Shown here: positions 49,867-59,381 of the stretch, in pieces | How the letters are laid out: every line of letters begins with the position of its first letter | Numbering within the stretch: the stretch's first letter is position 1 | Assembly (NCBI GenBank): GCA_965199845.1 | Contig: CBDATZ010000058.1 | Span: 1 to 64,000, forward strand | Reading direction: 5' to 3' | Origin: Ilyomonas sp965199845 | GTDB lineage: Bacteria; Bacteroidota; Bacteroidia; Chitinophagales; Chitinophagaceae | DNA length: 64,000 bases | The notes under the pieces: model-generated | The model's database searches: none | Seen by the model: only the letters and a program-made list of their open reading frames with translations | Told to the model about the DNA's origin: nothing | Made by a program: the position numbers and the translations under genes

Positions 49867-52248
49867 ATGAAAGGGTATCAACAACTGAAGTTTAAAAGAC
49901 GATTGACTATAAAAGCGCGGTTAGAAAGACAACTCTGTATAAGAGTTCCTTTCACGGTTTTGTGCTTCTTTTTTATTAGTAATTCTTTTTCCCAAACCGC
50001 ATCATTAGCCAATTATATTAATCCATTTATCGGCGCCAGCACCAGCGCAGGTAAGGCAGGTATATATCATGGTTTGGGCAAAACATTTCCCGGTGCTACA
50101 ACACCTTATGGAATGGTACAAGTGAGTCCGAATACTATTACCGGCGGCGACAATGGTTCAGGCTATAGTTATGAACATAAAAGCATTGAAGGATTTGCAT
50201 TTACACAAATGAGCGGCATCGGTTGGTATGGTGATTTGGGTAATTTTTTAGTGATGCCAACAACTGGCACGTTAAAGATTTCGTCAGGTCAGTTAGGTAA
50301 CGCGCCGGGTGTTGGATATCGTTCCCGATATGATAAAGAAAGTGAGAAGGCATCAGCTGGCTATTATACTGTCAATCTTACTGATTACAATATCAAAGCG
50401 GAGATGACAGCTGCACCGCACAGCGGCATGTTGCGCTTCACGTTTCCTCAAAATAAACAATCGCGTATTCAAATTGATTTGGCAAGAAGAATAGGCGGCA
50501 CTTCTACCTCTCAATATATAAAAGTGGTAAGTGATAACACCATTGAAGGCTGGATGAAATGTACGCCGGATGGCGGCGGCTGGGGCGATGGTGAAGGTCA
50601 TGCAGATTATACTGTTTATTTCTACGCACAGTTCAGCAAACCGCTAATCAATATAGGCGTTTGGAGTGCCAATATTCCCGACACGGCAAGTCGCAAGCGC
50701 GAAGCCATCGAGAGCAATTATTATCAGCAATGGATAGCCAATGCAACCGTATCGAAAAATGTAAAAGAAAAAGAAGGAAAGCATCTTGGATTCTATACAG
50801 AGTTTGTGACAAAAGCGAATGAACAGGTGTTGATGAAAGCCGGGATTTCATTCGTGAGTATTGACGGTGCAAGGAAAAATCTGGAAGCAGAAATTAAAGA
50901 CTGGAACTTTGAACAAGTGCATAATGATGCGATTGCTTTATGGAACAATACATTGAGTAAAATAAAAATTGAAGGTGCCACAACAGAGCAGAATACCGTG
51001 TTTTATACAGCCATGTATCATACCATGATTGACCCTCGTATTGTGACGGATTTGGATGGCAATTATACGGGCGGAGATAATAAAATTCACCTGGCAAACG
51101 GCTTCCGGAAGCGCACTATTTTCAGCGGCTGGGATGTATTTCGCAGCCAGTTTCCCTTGCAGACGATTATCAATCCGGCTTTAGTGAATGACATGATTAA
51201 TTCACTGGTAACATTAGCCGATGAAAGCGGTAAACATTATCTTGAAAGATGGGAATTATTAAATGCTTACAGCGGCTGCATGTTAGGCAATCCGGCTGTC
51301 GTTATATTGTCTGATGCGTACATGAAAGGTATTCGTAATTATGATGTAAATAAAGCCTATCAATACGCAGTAAATACAAATGAAAAATTTGGTAACGGAA
51401 CGCTTGGTTATACAGCCGATAATGTATCTATTGCCAAGACATTGGAATATGCGTTTGATGACTGGTGTTTATCGCAAATGGCTGGTTCGTTAGGTAAAAA
51501 AGAAGATGCTGAAAAATATGAAGCGCGAAGTAAAGATTATAAAAACATCTGGGATACTTCTCATCAATGGTTTCGTCCGCGTAAAGCTGATGGAAGCTGG
51601 GAACCTTGGCCAAAAGAAGGCAGGCTAACAGATTGGTATGGAACGTTTGAAACCAATCCTTACCAGCAAGGATGGTTTGTTCCGCATGATGTTAACGGCA
51701 TGGTTGCCTTAATGGGCGGCAAAGAAAAAGTAATTGCAGATCTTCAAAATTTCTTTGACAAAACACCAAAAACATTTAGCTGGAATGCGTATTACAATCA
51801 TGCGAACGAGCCGGTGCATCACGTGCCTTTTTTATTCAATCGTTTAGGCGTTCCTTGGCTTACACAAAAATGGACGCGTATCATTTGCGACAGTGCATAT
51901 CATAATTCGGTTGAAGGTATTGTGGGCAATGAAGATGTAGGACAAATGTCTGCCTGGTATATATTGGCTTCTGTAGGGCTTCATCCTGAATGCCCCGGAA
52001 GTACGCGTTATGAAATTACAAGTCCCATCTTCGCAAAGAGTGAGATGAAAGTGATAAAAGATAAGAAGCAAGCCATCTTTACGGTTGTGGCAAAGAATAA
52101 TTCACCGCAAAATATTTATATACAAAGTGCAAAATTGAACGGCAAACTTTACGAGCATTGTTATTTAGATTATGCTGATATTGTGGCAGGTGGAACGCTG
52201 GAATTGATAATGGGTGCTGAGCCAAATACCAATTGGGGCATTCGTTAA
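49867..52248 (+). CDS. GH92 alpha-1,2-mannosidase (copy 1)
   Basis: GH92 enzymes are calcium-dependent inverting exo-alpha-mannosidases acting on N-glycans and fungal mannans. The 793-residue protein has an N-terminal beta-sandwich (ANYINPFIGASTSAGKAGIYHGLGKTFPGATTPYGMVQVSPNT) and (alpha/alpha)6 catalytic blocks: FYTAMYHTMIDPRIV, FSGWDVFRSQFPLQTI, GKHYLERWELLNAYSGCMLGNPA, YAFDDWCLSQMAGSLGK, NANEPVHHVPFLFNRLGVPW and GIVGNEDVGQMSAWYILASVGLHP. The acidic residues in GNEDVGQMS are those of the catalytic site. The start adds an unusually long N-terminus (~40 residues) before the hydrophobic segment VPFTVLCFFFISNSFSQ, so an internal start is possible. First gene of GH92-sigma-GH92. Confidence 0.92.
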   Translation: MKGYQQLKFKRRLTIKARLERQLCIRVPFTVLCFFFISNSFSQTASLANYINPFIGASTSAGKAGIYHGLGKTFPGATTPYGMVQVSPNTITGGDNGSGYSYEHKSIEGFAFTQMSGIGWYGDLGNFLVMPTTGTLKISSGQLGNAPGVGYRSRYDKESEKASAGYYTVNLTDYNIKAEMTAAPHSGMLRFTFPQNKQSRIQIDLARRIGGTSTSQYIKVVSDNTIEGWMKCTPDGGGWGDGEGHADYTVYFYAQFSKPLINIGVWSANIPDTASRKREAIESNYYQQWIANATVSKNVKEKEGKHLGFYTEFVTKANEQVLMKAGISFVSIDGARKNLEAEIKDWNFEQVHNDAIALWNNTLSKIKIEGATTEQNTVFYTAMYHTMIDPRIVTDLDGNYTGGDNKIHLANGFRKRTIFSGWDVFRSQFPLQTIINPALVNDMINSLVTLADESGKHYLERWELLNAYSGCMLGNPAVVILSDAYMKGIRNYDVNKAYQYAVNTNEKFGNGTLGYTADNVSIAKTLEYAFDDWCLSQMAGSLGKKEDAEKYEARSKDYKNIWDTSHQWFRPRKADGSWEPWPKEGRLTDWYGTFETNPYQQGWFVPHDVNGMVALMGGKEKVIADLQNFFDKTPKTFSWNAYYNHANEPVHHVPFLFNRLGVPWLTQKWTRIICDSAYHNSVEGIVGNEDVGQMSAWYILASVGLHPECPGSTRYEITSPIFAKSEMKVIKDKKQAIFTVVAKNNSPQNIYIQSAKLNGKLYEHCYLDYADIVAGGTLELIMGAEPNTNWGIR

Positions 52249-52279
52249 TTGATACTTTATTATTTTCTTCACATACTTT

Positions 52280-52309
52280 TTTGTAAAGTAAAAAATTTTT
52301 CTATTTTTA
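52280..52309 (+). promoter_or_regulatory. possible promoter of the ECF sigma gene
   Basis: TTTG at 52280-52283 and TATTTTTA at 52302-52309 are 18 bp apart. This resembles the Bacteroidota consensus with one mismatch in the -7 box and slightly short spacing. It lies ~20 bp before the sigma start. Confidence 0.3.
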
Positions 52310-52330
52310 TCCTCTAAAACGATTGATGAT

Positions 52331-52894
52331 ATGCCTGGAGTGATGCCTTGTTATTCCAATTATTCTGAAGAAGAACTGCTTAAGTTAGTAAAGATTAATA
52401 ACGACCAGCGAGCTTTTGATGAAATCTATGCGCGTTGCAAACCTGCTTTGGTAGATAATGCCAGCAAGAAGCTGCAATCGCGCGAAATAGCTGAAGACCT
52501 GGTACATGATATCTTCTTAAGTCTGTACACAAAAACAGATGTTCTTGAGTTTACCGTGTCGTTAAAAGCTTATCTCCATACAGCTTTAAAATATAAAGTG
52601 CAGAACGAAATCCGCAATAAAATGGTAAGAGAAAGACACAAGCGGTTTCTTTTTTTTAGCCCGGTTTGCAAAAACGATTTTGCATCTAACTTAGAATTTG
52701 CAGAATGCAAGAAAAAAATTGATTCTACCATCGCTGCTTTGCCCGATAAATGCCGGCAGGTTTTTACCATGAGCCGCGAGTATGATTACTCTTATAAAGA
52801 TATTTCTGGCAATCTCGGTATCTCAGTAAGTACGGTTGAAAAGCACATTTCAAAAGCCTTAAAAGTGCTGCGTGATAATGTATTGGAATCGTGA
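52331..52894 (+). CDS. ECF sigma factor (Bacteroidetes sigma-70 family 1 type)
   Basis: This 187-residue group IV sigma has FDEIYARCKPALVDNASKKL, EIAEDLVHDIFLSLYTK (region 2), then SLKAYLHTALKYKVQNEIRNK. Region 4 is FTMSREYDYSYKDISGNLGISVSTVEKHISKAL. This type usually pairs with a FecR anti-sigma and a SusC carrying an STN domain in polysaccharide loci. No FecR gene follows, and the SusC downstream (59382) has no STN domain. It sits between two GH92 genes, overlapping the extended second one by 4 bp. It may control the surrounding locus through an anti-sigma outside the window (inference). Confidence 0.88.
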   Translation: MPGVMPCYSNYSEEELLKLVKINNDQRAFDEIYARCKPALVDNASKKLQSREIAEDLVHDIFLSLYTKTDVLEFTVSLKAYLHTALKYKVQNEIRNKMVRERHKRFLFFSPVCKNDFASNLEFAECKKKIDSTIAALPDKCRQVFTMSREYDYSYKDISGNLGISVSTVEKHISKALKVLRDNVLES

Positions 52895-52965
52895 TAACTA
52901 ACGGTATATTATTGATAAATATATCACCGGAAACTGCTTTTTTATTCTCTTATTCTTTCCATTGT

Positions 52966-55239
52966 ATGAGATATAAATCATTGTATTGTTTTGTTCTTTT
53001 CCTGTTGATAAATGTATCGTTTATACATGCGCAACAGCCCGATCTTGTCAAGTATGTCAACACCTTACAAGGCACCAATTCAAAATATGAATTGAGTTGG
53101 GGCAACACATATCCAACAGTGGCTCTGCCTTTCGCTATGAATACCTGGAGCGCACAAACGGGCAGAGACGGTGACGGCTGGAAATACCAATACTTTTTAG
53201 ATTCAATACGCGGGTTTCAACAAGTGCACCAATGCAGTTCATGGGTGAACGATTATAACGTGTATTCGCTGATGCCGGTAACAGGAAAACTGGTCGTTAG
53301 CGATGTAGAACGTTCGGCTAAGTTTAGCCACAAAAATGAAGTGGCAAAACCCAATGATTATAAGGTAAAATTTGATAATGGTATCACGGCGGAAGTAGCG
53401 CCGACAGAGCGTAGCGCGCACATGCGTTTTTCATTTCCCAAAAAACAAAATGCGTATGTAATTTTTGATGGTTACACCAAAATGAGCAGCGTAAAAATCA
53501 TCCCGGAAGAAAGAAAAATTACCGGCTGGGTGTATAACGGCTACTTCGTTGACAGCAATTTAAGAAGCTATTTCGTAATCCAGTTTGATCAGCCATTTGT
53601 TTCTTACGGCACCTGGGAAAACGTAAAGAATTCTATTTCCAATAATAAACAAAGCGATGAAGGCAAAGGCATCGGCGCTTATATTCAATTCAAGTCTGGC
53701 AGTATTGTACAGGCAAAAGTTACGTCATCTTATATCAGCCCCGAACAGGCGCAAACAATGCTCGACAATGAATTAGGCAAATATAAAAGTGTTGATGAAA
53801 CCAAAGCCGCAGCTTATGACGTCTGGAACAATGTATTGAATAAAGTATTGGTAGAAGGCGGCACCGAAGAACAGAAAGCAACGTTCTATTCCTGCCTGTT
53901 CAGAGCATCGCTTTTTTCAAGAGAATTTTATGAAATAGATAAAAATGGTAAGCCTTATTACCGTAGTCCGTACGATAATAAATTGCATGATGGTTATATG
54001 TACACCGACAATGGTTTTTGGGATACATTTCGTGGTGAGCTTCCGCTTCACAATTTGTTATATCCAACCATGCAGGGACATTATATGCAAGCCTTGCTGG
54101 ATGCGCAACAGCAATGTGGCTGGCTTCCTTCGTGGTCTTTTCCACGCGAGACAGGCGGCATGTTAGGCAATCATGCTATTTCTTTATTAACGGATGCGTG
54201 GGTGAAAGGAATCAGAACCTTTAGTCCCGACAGCGCGTTGAAAGCATATTTACATGAAGCGAATAACAAAGGTCCGTGGGGCGGAGCCAATGGCCGCGCG
54301 GGCTGGAAGGATTATTATCAGCTTGGCTATGTTGCTTTTCCTGAAAGTGGTGGCTCTACTTCGCAAACATTAGAATATGCGTATGATGATTGGTGCGGTT
54401 ATCATCTTGCAGATCTCACTGGTAAACCTTTTTATAAAGAAGTATTTGGCAAAACAATCTATAACTATCGAAATGTTTACGATAGTGTTTCCGGCTTTAT
54501 GCGCGGTCGTGGTGAAGACGGAAAGTGGACAGCCGATTTTGATCCGTTCAAATGGGGCGGACCTTATACCGAAGGCAATGCATGGCATTGGCAATGGTCT
54601 GTTTTTCATGACATACAAGGATTGATAAACATGATGGGCGGCGAAGAAAAATTTCATCAAAAGTTAGACTCTGTATGGACTTCACCCAACACGGTAAATG
54701 TGGGTTATTACGGCAGTATGATTCATGAGATGAAAGAGATGCAGCTCATCAATATGGGTCAATATGCGCATGGCAATCAACCTATCCAGCACATGATTTA
54801 TCTCTACGATTACTGCCGCAAACCGTGGAAGACACAGCAGCACATTCGCGATGTGATGGATAAGCTTTATCATGCCAATGAAAATGGGTTGCCGGGCGAT
54901 GATGACCAGGGACAAACATCGGGTTGGTATGTGCTAAGCGCAATGGGATTTTACAGCGTTTGCCCCGGCACAGATCAGTATGCGGTTGGCAGTCCTGCTT
55001 TTAATAAAATTACGTTGACATTAGAGAACGGAAACAAGTTTGTTATCGAAGCGAATAACAATAGCAATAGCAATGTGTACATACAATCGGCATCGTTAAA
55101 TGGTAAAGATTATACGCATAATTATATCACACACTCTGATATTACCAATGGCGGAACCTTTCATTTGGAAATGAGCGGTCAACCTGCTATGAACAGAGGC
55201 ATCGGCGATGATGACAAACCGTTTTCAGTATCAAAATAA
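52966..55239 (+). CDS. GH92 alpha-mannosidase (copy 2)
   Basis: The ATG at 52966 (MRYKSLYCFVLFLLINVSFIHAQQ) gives the signal peptide. An ORF start at 52891 is less likely. The ~757-residue enzyme keeps GH92 blocks: GTNSKYELSWGNTYPTVALPFAMNTW, FYSCLFRASLFSREFYEI, DNGFWDTFRGELPLHNLLYP, GGMLGNHAISLL, YAYDDWCGYHLADLTGK, PIQHMIYLYDYCRKPW and LPGDDDQGQTSGWYVLSAMGFYSVCPG. The catalytic GDDDQG motif differs from the GNEDVG of copy 1, so the two likely have different linkage specificity (inference). It ends in ...FSVSK just before an IS1 insertion, whose left end starts within 1 bp of the stop codon. Confidence 0.92.
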   Translation: MRYKSLYCFVLFLLINVSFIHAQQPDLVKYVNTLQGTNSKYELSWGNTYPTVALPFAMNTWSAQTGRDGDGWKYQYFLDSIRGFQQVHQCSSWVNDYNVYSLMPVTGKLVVSDVERSAKFSHKNEVAKPNDYKVKFDNGITAEVAPTERSAHMRFSFPKKQNAYVIFDGYTKMSSVKIIPEERKITGWVYNGYFVDSNLRSYFVIQFDQPFVSYGTWENVKNSISNNKQSDEGKGIGAYIQFKSGSIVQAKVTSSYISPEQAQTMLDNELGKYKSVDETKAAAYDVWNNVLNKVLVEGGTEEQKATFYSCLFRASLFSREFYEIDKNGKPYYRSPYDNKLHDGYMYTDNGFWDTFRGELPLHNLLYPTMQGHYMQALLDAQQQCGWLPSWSFPRETGGMLGNHAISLLTDAWVKGIRTFSPDSALKAYLHEANNKGPWGGANGRAGWKDYYQLGYVAFPESGGSTSQTLEYAYDDWCGYHLADLTGKPFYKEVFGKTIYNYRNVYDSVSGFMRGRGEDGKWTADFDPFKWGGPYTEGNAWHWQWSVFHDIQGLINMMGGEEKFHQKLDSVWTSPNTVNVGYYGSMIHEMKEMQLINMGQYAHGNQPIQHMIYLYDYCRKPWKTQQHIRDVMDKLYHANENGLPGDDDQGQTSGWYVLSAMGFYSVCPGTDQYAVGSPAFNKITLTLENGNKFVIEANNNSNSNVYIQSASLNGKDYTHNYITHSDITNGGTFHLEMSGQPAMNRGIGDDDKPFSVSK

Positions 55240-56031
55240 TTGGTTGTGTCTTTGAATGTATGATAGGTAAGTTAAGATAAAAAGAGCGGCAGAAAGGGAG
55301 TGTAGCTTTGTTAATTAGTGAGATTAGACAAAGAAGTGAACTGTCCTTACTGCCGGAGTGTAAAGGTAGTTAAGAATGGCAGGAAATGCACAGGGAAACA
55401 GAATTTGCTGTGCCGGAAGTGTGGCAAGCAGTTTCAGTTTGAATATACCTATCAGGGGTGCAATCATCAGAAAAGAGAAACAGCGAAGCGGATGCTTTTG
55501 CGTGGCAGCGGAGTGAGGGATTGCGCAGCTGTACTGGATATCAGTAAGGAAACAGTGCTTAGGATGATAATCAGAAACGCATTAGAAACTGACATCAAGC
55601 CACGGCAGGCTCATTATGATGCCATACAGATAGATGAGCAATGGTCGTATGTAGGCAGAAAGAAAAAGAAAGTATGGCTTCTGTATGCTTATTCAGCTAA
55701 AGATAGGGAAATACTGGCTTTTACGATGGGCAAAAGAAATAGTAAAATCGTTTACAACTTATGGATGAAGTTGAAACAAATTGATATTGATTTCTTTCTG
55801 ACAGATAACTGGCAAGCCTCCAAAGTTGTGCTGCCACCAGAGAAGCATATTGTTGGAAAAACATTTACCAAAGCTATCGAAGGCGTCAACACCTGGTTCA
55901 GAACCCGCATCAGAAGACTCGTCCGAAGAACCGTCTGTTTCTCAAAAAAACTTATCTACCACTATTCCCTTATTAAAACAGCTATCTATCATCGAAACAA
56001 TAAAACATCATACATTTAAAGACATAACCAA
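55240..56031. mobile_element. IS1-family insertion sequence, apparently complete
   Basis: A left inverted repeat at 55240-55264 (TTGGTTGTGTCTTTGAATGT...) and a right one at 56007-56031 (its complement, TTGGTTATGTCTTTAAATGT...) match at 23 of 25 positions and enclose one IS1 transposase. The flanks carry AATAAT on both sides if the ends are taken one base inward, a possible partial target duplication. It sits between the GH92 stop and a SusD gene. Confidence 0.85.
55318..56019 (+). CDS. IS1-family transposase (single-frame type)
   Basis: This 233-residue DDE transposase has an N-terminal zinc finger (NCPYCRSVKVVKNG, CRKCGKQFQF), an HTH (GSGVRDCAAVLDISKETVLRMI) and a catalytic core. Core motifs are IQIDEQWSYVGRKKKKVWLLYAYSAKD, FFLTDNWQASKVVLP and a Glu in the NTWFRTRIRRLVRRT region. 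No frameshift is needed, unlike classic IS1, because the two ORFs are fused as in many Bacteroidota copies. The start is GTG at 55318. No stops or damage are seen, so the element may be active or recently inserted. Confidence 0.9.
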   Translation: MRLDKEVNCPYCRSVKVVKNGRKCTGKQNLLCRKCGKQFQFEYTYQGCNHQKRETAKRMLLRGSGVRDCAAVLDISKETVLRMIIRNALETDIKPRQAHYDAIQIDEQWSYVGRKKKKVWLLYAYSAKDREILAFTMGKRNSKIVYNLWMKLKQIDIDFFLTDNWQASKVVLPPEKHIVGKTFTKAIEGVNTWFRTRIRRLVRRTVCFSKKLIYHYSLIKTAIYHRNNKTSYI

Positions 56032-56126
56032 ATAATTTTCAAAAAAGATAGAGGTTATTATTCCTGTTAGTGACAGTTTTTGTTAGAACAGATTATCGGC
56101 AAATACTTTTATAAACTGCTTGTTAT

Positions 56127-57828
56127 ATGAAAAAAGTGTTCTTTGGTGCTGCTATTTTTATTTGCTTCTTAGCTGCATGCACAAAGGAGAACTTTCTTGA
56201 CCAGACCACGACTACAGATTTAGGTGAATCCACCGTATTCTCAGACAGCGCCCGCTCAATGGATTTCCTGACGAATATTTATGCCAGTGTTGGTTTCAGC
56301 TTTAGTCTTACCAGGTTTGGCGCTGCCGGCTTAGATGCTTCCTGCGATGAAGCGGAAGGTCCCGTTATCGGCAACAATCACAACTTACAACCAGTTTGCT
56401 ACCGGCGGTGTGAGCGCTTACAGTATAGCTACTGATGCGTGGAATACACCTTATACGCAAATCCGCGCTGTCAACCAGTTTATGCATCATTTACCAACTA
56501 TTCCGTTCAATGAAATTCTCCGTAAAAGAGCGCAGGGAGAAGCTTTGTTTTTACGTGCCTGGTATTATTCTGTTTTACTAAAACATTATGGTGGCATTCC
56601 CTTGATCGGCGATTCTATTTATACAACCACCGATAAGATAAGCACGGTAAGAAACACGTATGAAGAATGCGTAAATTATATCACTTCGCAATGCGATGCC
56701 GCTGCTGCTATCTTGCCGTTAAGTTATGGTGGATTGGATTATGGAAGAGCTACCAAAGGCGCTTGCTTAGCATTAAAAGCCCGCGTATTGTTGTATGCAG
56801 CCAGCCCGTTGTTCAATGGTGGCGGTAACACGGAAGACGCAAGCTTAAAAGCGATTATTGGTTATCCTTCTTATGATGCAAACAGATGGAATCTCGCAGC
56901 CGATGCAGCGAGAGCTGTTATGGATTTGAATACCTACAGCCTGCATCAAAACAGTACAAAGCCAGGTTACGGTTTTTACGAAGTGTTCTTACTACGCAAG
57001 AATGAAGAATACATTTTTGCGCAGATGAATCCAAATAACAAAGACCTGGAAAGCTTGTGGCGTCCGCCTTCCCGTGGTGGCAGTTCTACGTCAGGTTCTT
57101 TCCCTTATCAGAATCTGGTAGATGCTTTTGAAATGAGCAACGGAACTGCGATTACCGATCCGGCTTCGGGATATAATCCTGACAGTCCATATACTAACAG
57201 AGACCCGCGTCTTGATCATACGGTTACTCATAACTTATCAAATATCTATGTGGCTTACGGCGATATATCACCGGTTTATACGTATGATGGTGAACCTAAC
57301 GGCGATGGCTTCGGCGTAGGCACACCAACCGGTTATTATGGAAACAAAATGTGCAGTGATGATGTGGTTCCGAACTATCTCTTTCATGATTCGCCACGTT
57401 GTTTACCGCTGATGCGTTTTGCGGATATTTTGTTGATGTATGCTGAAGCCATGAATGAAGCCAATGGTCCATCACAGGAAGTATATACTGCTGTGGAATC
57501 CATTCGCCAGCGCGCTGGTTTAAATCCTTATCAATTGCCAACCGGCTTATCGCAAGATAATATGCGCAAAGTCATTCAGCATGAAAGACAGGTAGAGCTT
57601 GCCTTTGAAGAATCGCGCTTTTGGGATGTGCGCCGCTGGAAAATAGCTGACCAAACAGAAACTCAGTTAGAGAAAGGTATGCGCGTAGCAAAGAATGCCA
57701 ACGGTACTTATACATACACGATTCAGGATGTTCGGAAGCATAATTTTAATACGGCAATGTACTTATGGCCAATACCGCAAAGCGAGACGGCAAAGTCAAT
57801 AGATCTTCTTCAAAATCCGGGTTACTAA
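56127..57828 (+). pseudogene. SusD/RagB outer-membrane glycan-binding lipoprotein, frameshifted
   Basis: SusD proteins bind glycans at the cell surface with a SusC porin. The N-terminal frame has a lipoprotein signal (lipobox LAAC-TK) and FLDQTTTTDLGESTVFSDSARSMDFLTNIYASVG. The remainder, in another frame, has QFMHHLPTIPFNEILRKRAQGEALFLRAWYYSVLLKHYGGIPLI, GRATKGACLALKARVLLYAASPL and ends LWPIPQSETAKSIDLLQNPGY, the SusD C-terminus. The frame changes at about 56377-56380. One extra C there (removing it restores VIGNNTTYNQFA) explains it. The rest is intact. No SusC lies upstream (IS1 and GH92 do), whereas SusD normally follows SusC. Error or true mutation is unresolved. Confidence 0.85.
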
Positions 57829-57856
57829 ATTCATTTATTCTGATAAAAAACAGCTT

Positions 57857-58294
57857 ATGAAAGCGGCTTTACAATACTTGTCAGGACTACTGTGTGGAAT
57901 CATTTTTCTTAGCTCGTGCCAAACGGTTAAGGAGACTTTAACCGAACCACAGAAAGACCTGACCGGAATATATAAAATTGTTAGTGTAACGCGTAATACA
58001 GTTGACATTACACAATATGTTGACTCAGCAGGATTCCGGCTGACATTGGCAAATGATGATACCTACACGTTGCAAAGCAACAACATACCATTTGTAGTAA
58101 ACAGCAGCGGAAAATATTCAATAGATGATCCTCAATATGCGTATCATATTTCCTTCAATCCAACGGATAGTACAAACACTTTTGTAGGTAATATCGGAAC
58201 GCCTGTCTCCAAAGGTTCCCGTAACCTGGTGGTAACGTTTAGCCCGGGTTGCCATGCAAACAGCTATGTGTACACATTTGAAAAATTTCAGTGA
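57857..58294 (+). CDS. DUF5004-type lipoprotein
   Basis: This 145-residue lipoprotein (lipobox FLSSC-QT) has a lipocalin-like DUF5004 pattern: DLTGIYKIVSVTRNTVDITQYVD, FRLTLANDDTYTLQSNNIPFVV and SSGKYSIDD. Such genes commonly accompany SusD and DUF4961 genes in Bacteroidota glycan loci. The role is unknown. A surface glycan-binding or structural role is suspected from context. It follows SusD by 28 bp. Confidence 0.8.
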   Translation: MKAALQYLSGLLCGIIFLSSCQTVKETLTEPQKDLTGIYKIVSVTRNTVDITQYVDSAGFRLTLANDDTYTLQSNNIPFVVNSSGKYSIDDPQYAYHISFNPTDSTNTFVGNIGTPVSKGSRNLVVTFSPGCHANSYVYTFEKFQ

Positions 58295-58305
58295 AAAATT
58301 GATTT

Positions 58306-59304
58306 ATGCAGGTAGTAAAACCAAAATACAAAAAGACGTTCAGGTATAAAATTTACTTCGCTTTATTCATCCTGTTTGCAGGGCTTGTAATTGCAGCGTG
58401 CGTACCTACCATTACCATCCTCAACCAGCAATCAGGCGTTGTGCCCGGCGATACCGCTCACATGGAAATCAATTTACAATGGTCGGTTATCAACCTCGAT
58501 CATACACAGCGTCAGATTGTAGGCATTTGTGTTCCCAAAAGCTGGAACGCAGCACAGACTACAAAAATGATTTACAAGAGCGATGTGGGCGATGGCAATA
58601 TGATCTTGATACCGGATGGCATTACCGACCCGGCAACCGGCTTATCTTATCCGGCTGCTTTTACAAAAAAGTTTGGTATCGGTCCCAATTACATCAATGA
58701 TATGGAATGGGTTGCCTTCTGGTCTGATGTAGCGCTGAATGGCGCTAATGGAACTACTATAAACGGGCAGATATATATCAACATCAAAACAAGTACAGAT
58801 GACCTGAATTTTAAGCCTGGCTTTGCCATGTGCGAAGATGGCGATGGTTTATCTGATGCCAACTCTGGTTATTATACCAGTTTATTTGGTGATTGTATGC
58901 AGGTGGCAGCGGCTGACGCAGATAATATACAGGACTTTTGCAATCCTCAGATTGGCACATTCGATCCGGCAAGTGCTACAGACAACGATATTATTACCAT
59001 TACTTACAACGGTAGCCTTGATGCATCTGCTTTAAAGAACCAAACAGATATTTATTTCTGCGCCAAAGGTTATATAACGGATGGTACCGTGATAGATATA
59101 TGCCAGCAAACAGACGCCACAAAGCTTACTCTCTCAGGCTTGCAGCAATGGCGGATTGACTTTTGGCCAAAGAAATTATTTAACCTGCAGAGTGGACAAA
59201 GTTTAGCCAGGATTGAATATTATTTTACCAATAAAGATGGTTCGCTGAAAACCGGTTATGGCAATACGACCGATCCGTTTAAGTACACTTTTAAATGTAA
59301 ATAA
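58306..59304 (+). CDS. DUF4961-type secreted protein
   Basis: This 332-residue protein has an N-terminal hydrophobic segment IYFALFILFAGLVIAACVPTITI (probable lipoprotein, lipobox IAAC). It matches DUF4961, which in many loci sits between DUF5004 and SusC/SusD. Visible parts are VPGDTAHMEINLQWSV, GICVPKSWNAAQTTKMIY, NYINDMEWVAFWSDV, FGDCMQVAAADADNIQDFCNPQIG and a C-terminal beta domain with ATDNDIITITYNGSLD. It is 11 bp after DUF5004. The function is unknown. Confidence 0.8.
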   Translation: MQVVKPKYKKTFRYKIYFALFILFAGLVIAACVPTITILNQQSGVVPGDTAHMEINLQWSVINLDHTQRQIVGICVPKSWNAAQTTKMIYKSDVGDGNMILIPDGITDPATGLSYPAAFTKKFGIGPNYINDMEWVAFWSDVALNGANGTTINGQIYINIKTSTDDLNFKPGFAMCEDGDGLSDANSGYYTSLFGDCMQVAAADADNIQDFCNPQIGTFDPASATDNDIITITYNGSLDASALKNQTDIYFCAKGYITDGTVIDICQQTDATKLTLSGLQQWRIDFWPKKLFNLQSGQSLARIEYYFTNKDGSLKTGYGNTTDPFKYTFKCK

Positions 59305-59381
59305 GGATGCATCAAGTATAAACAGACTTGCTGTTGTAACTATAAACTGACTCTACAAACACACTGATAAAGGTTCACGAT

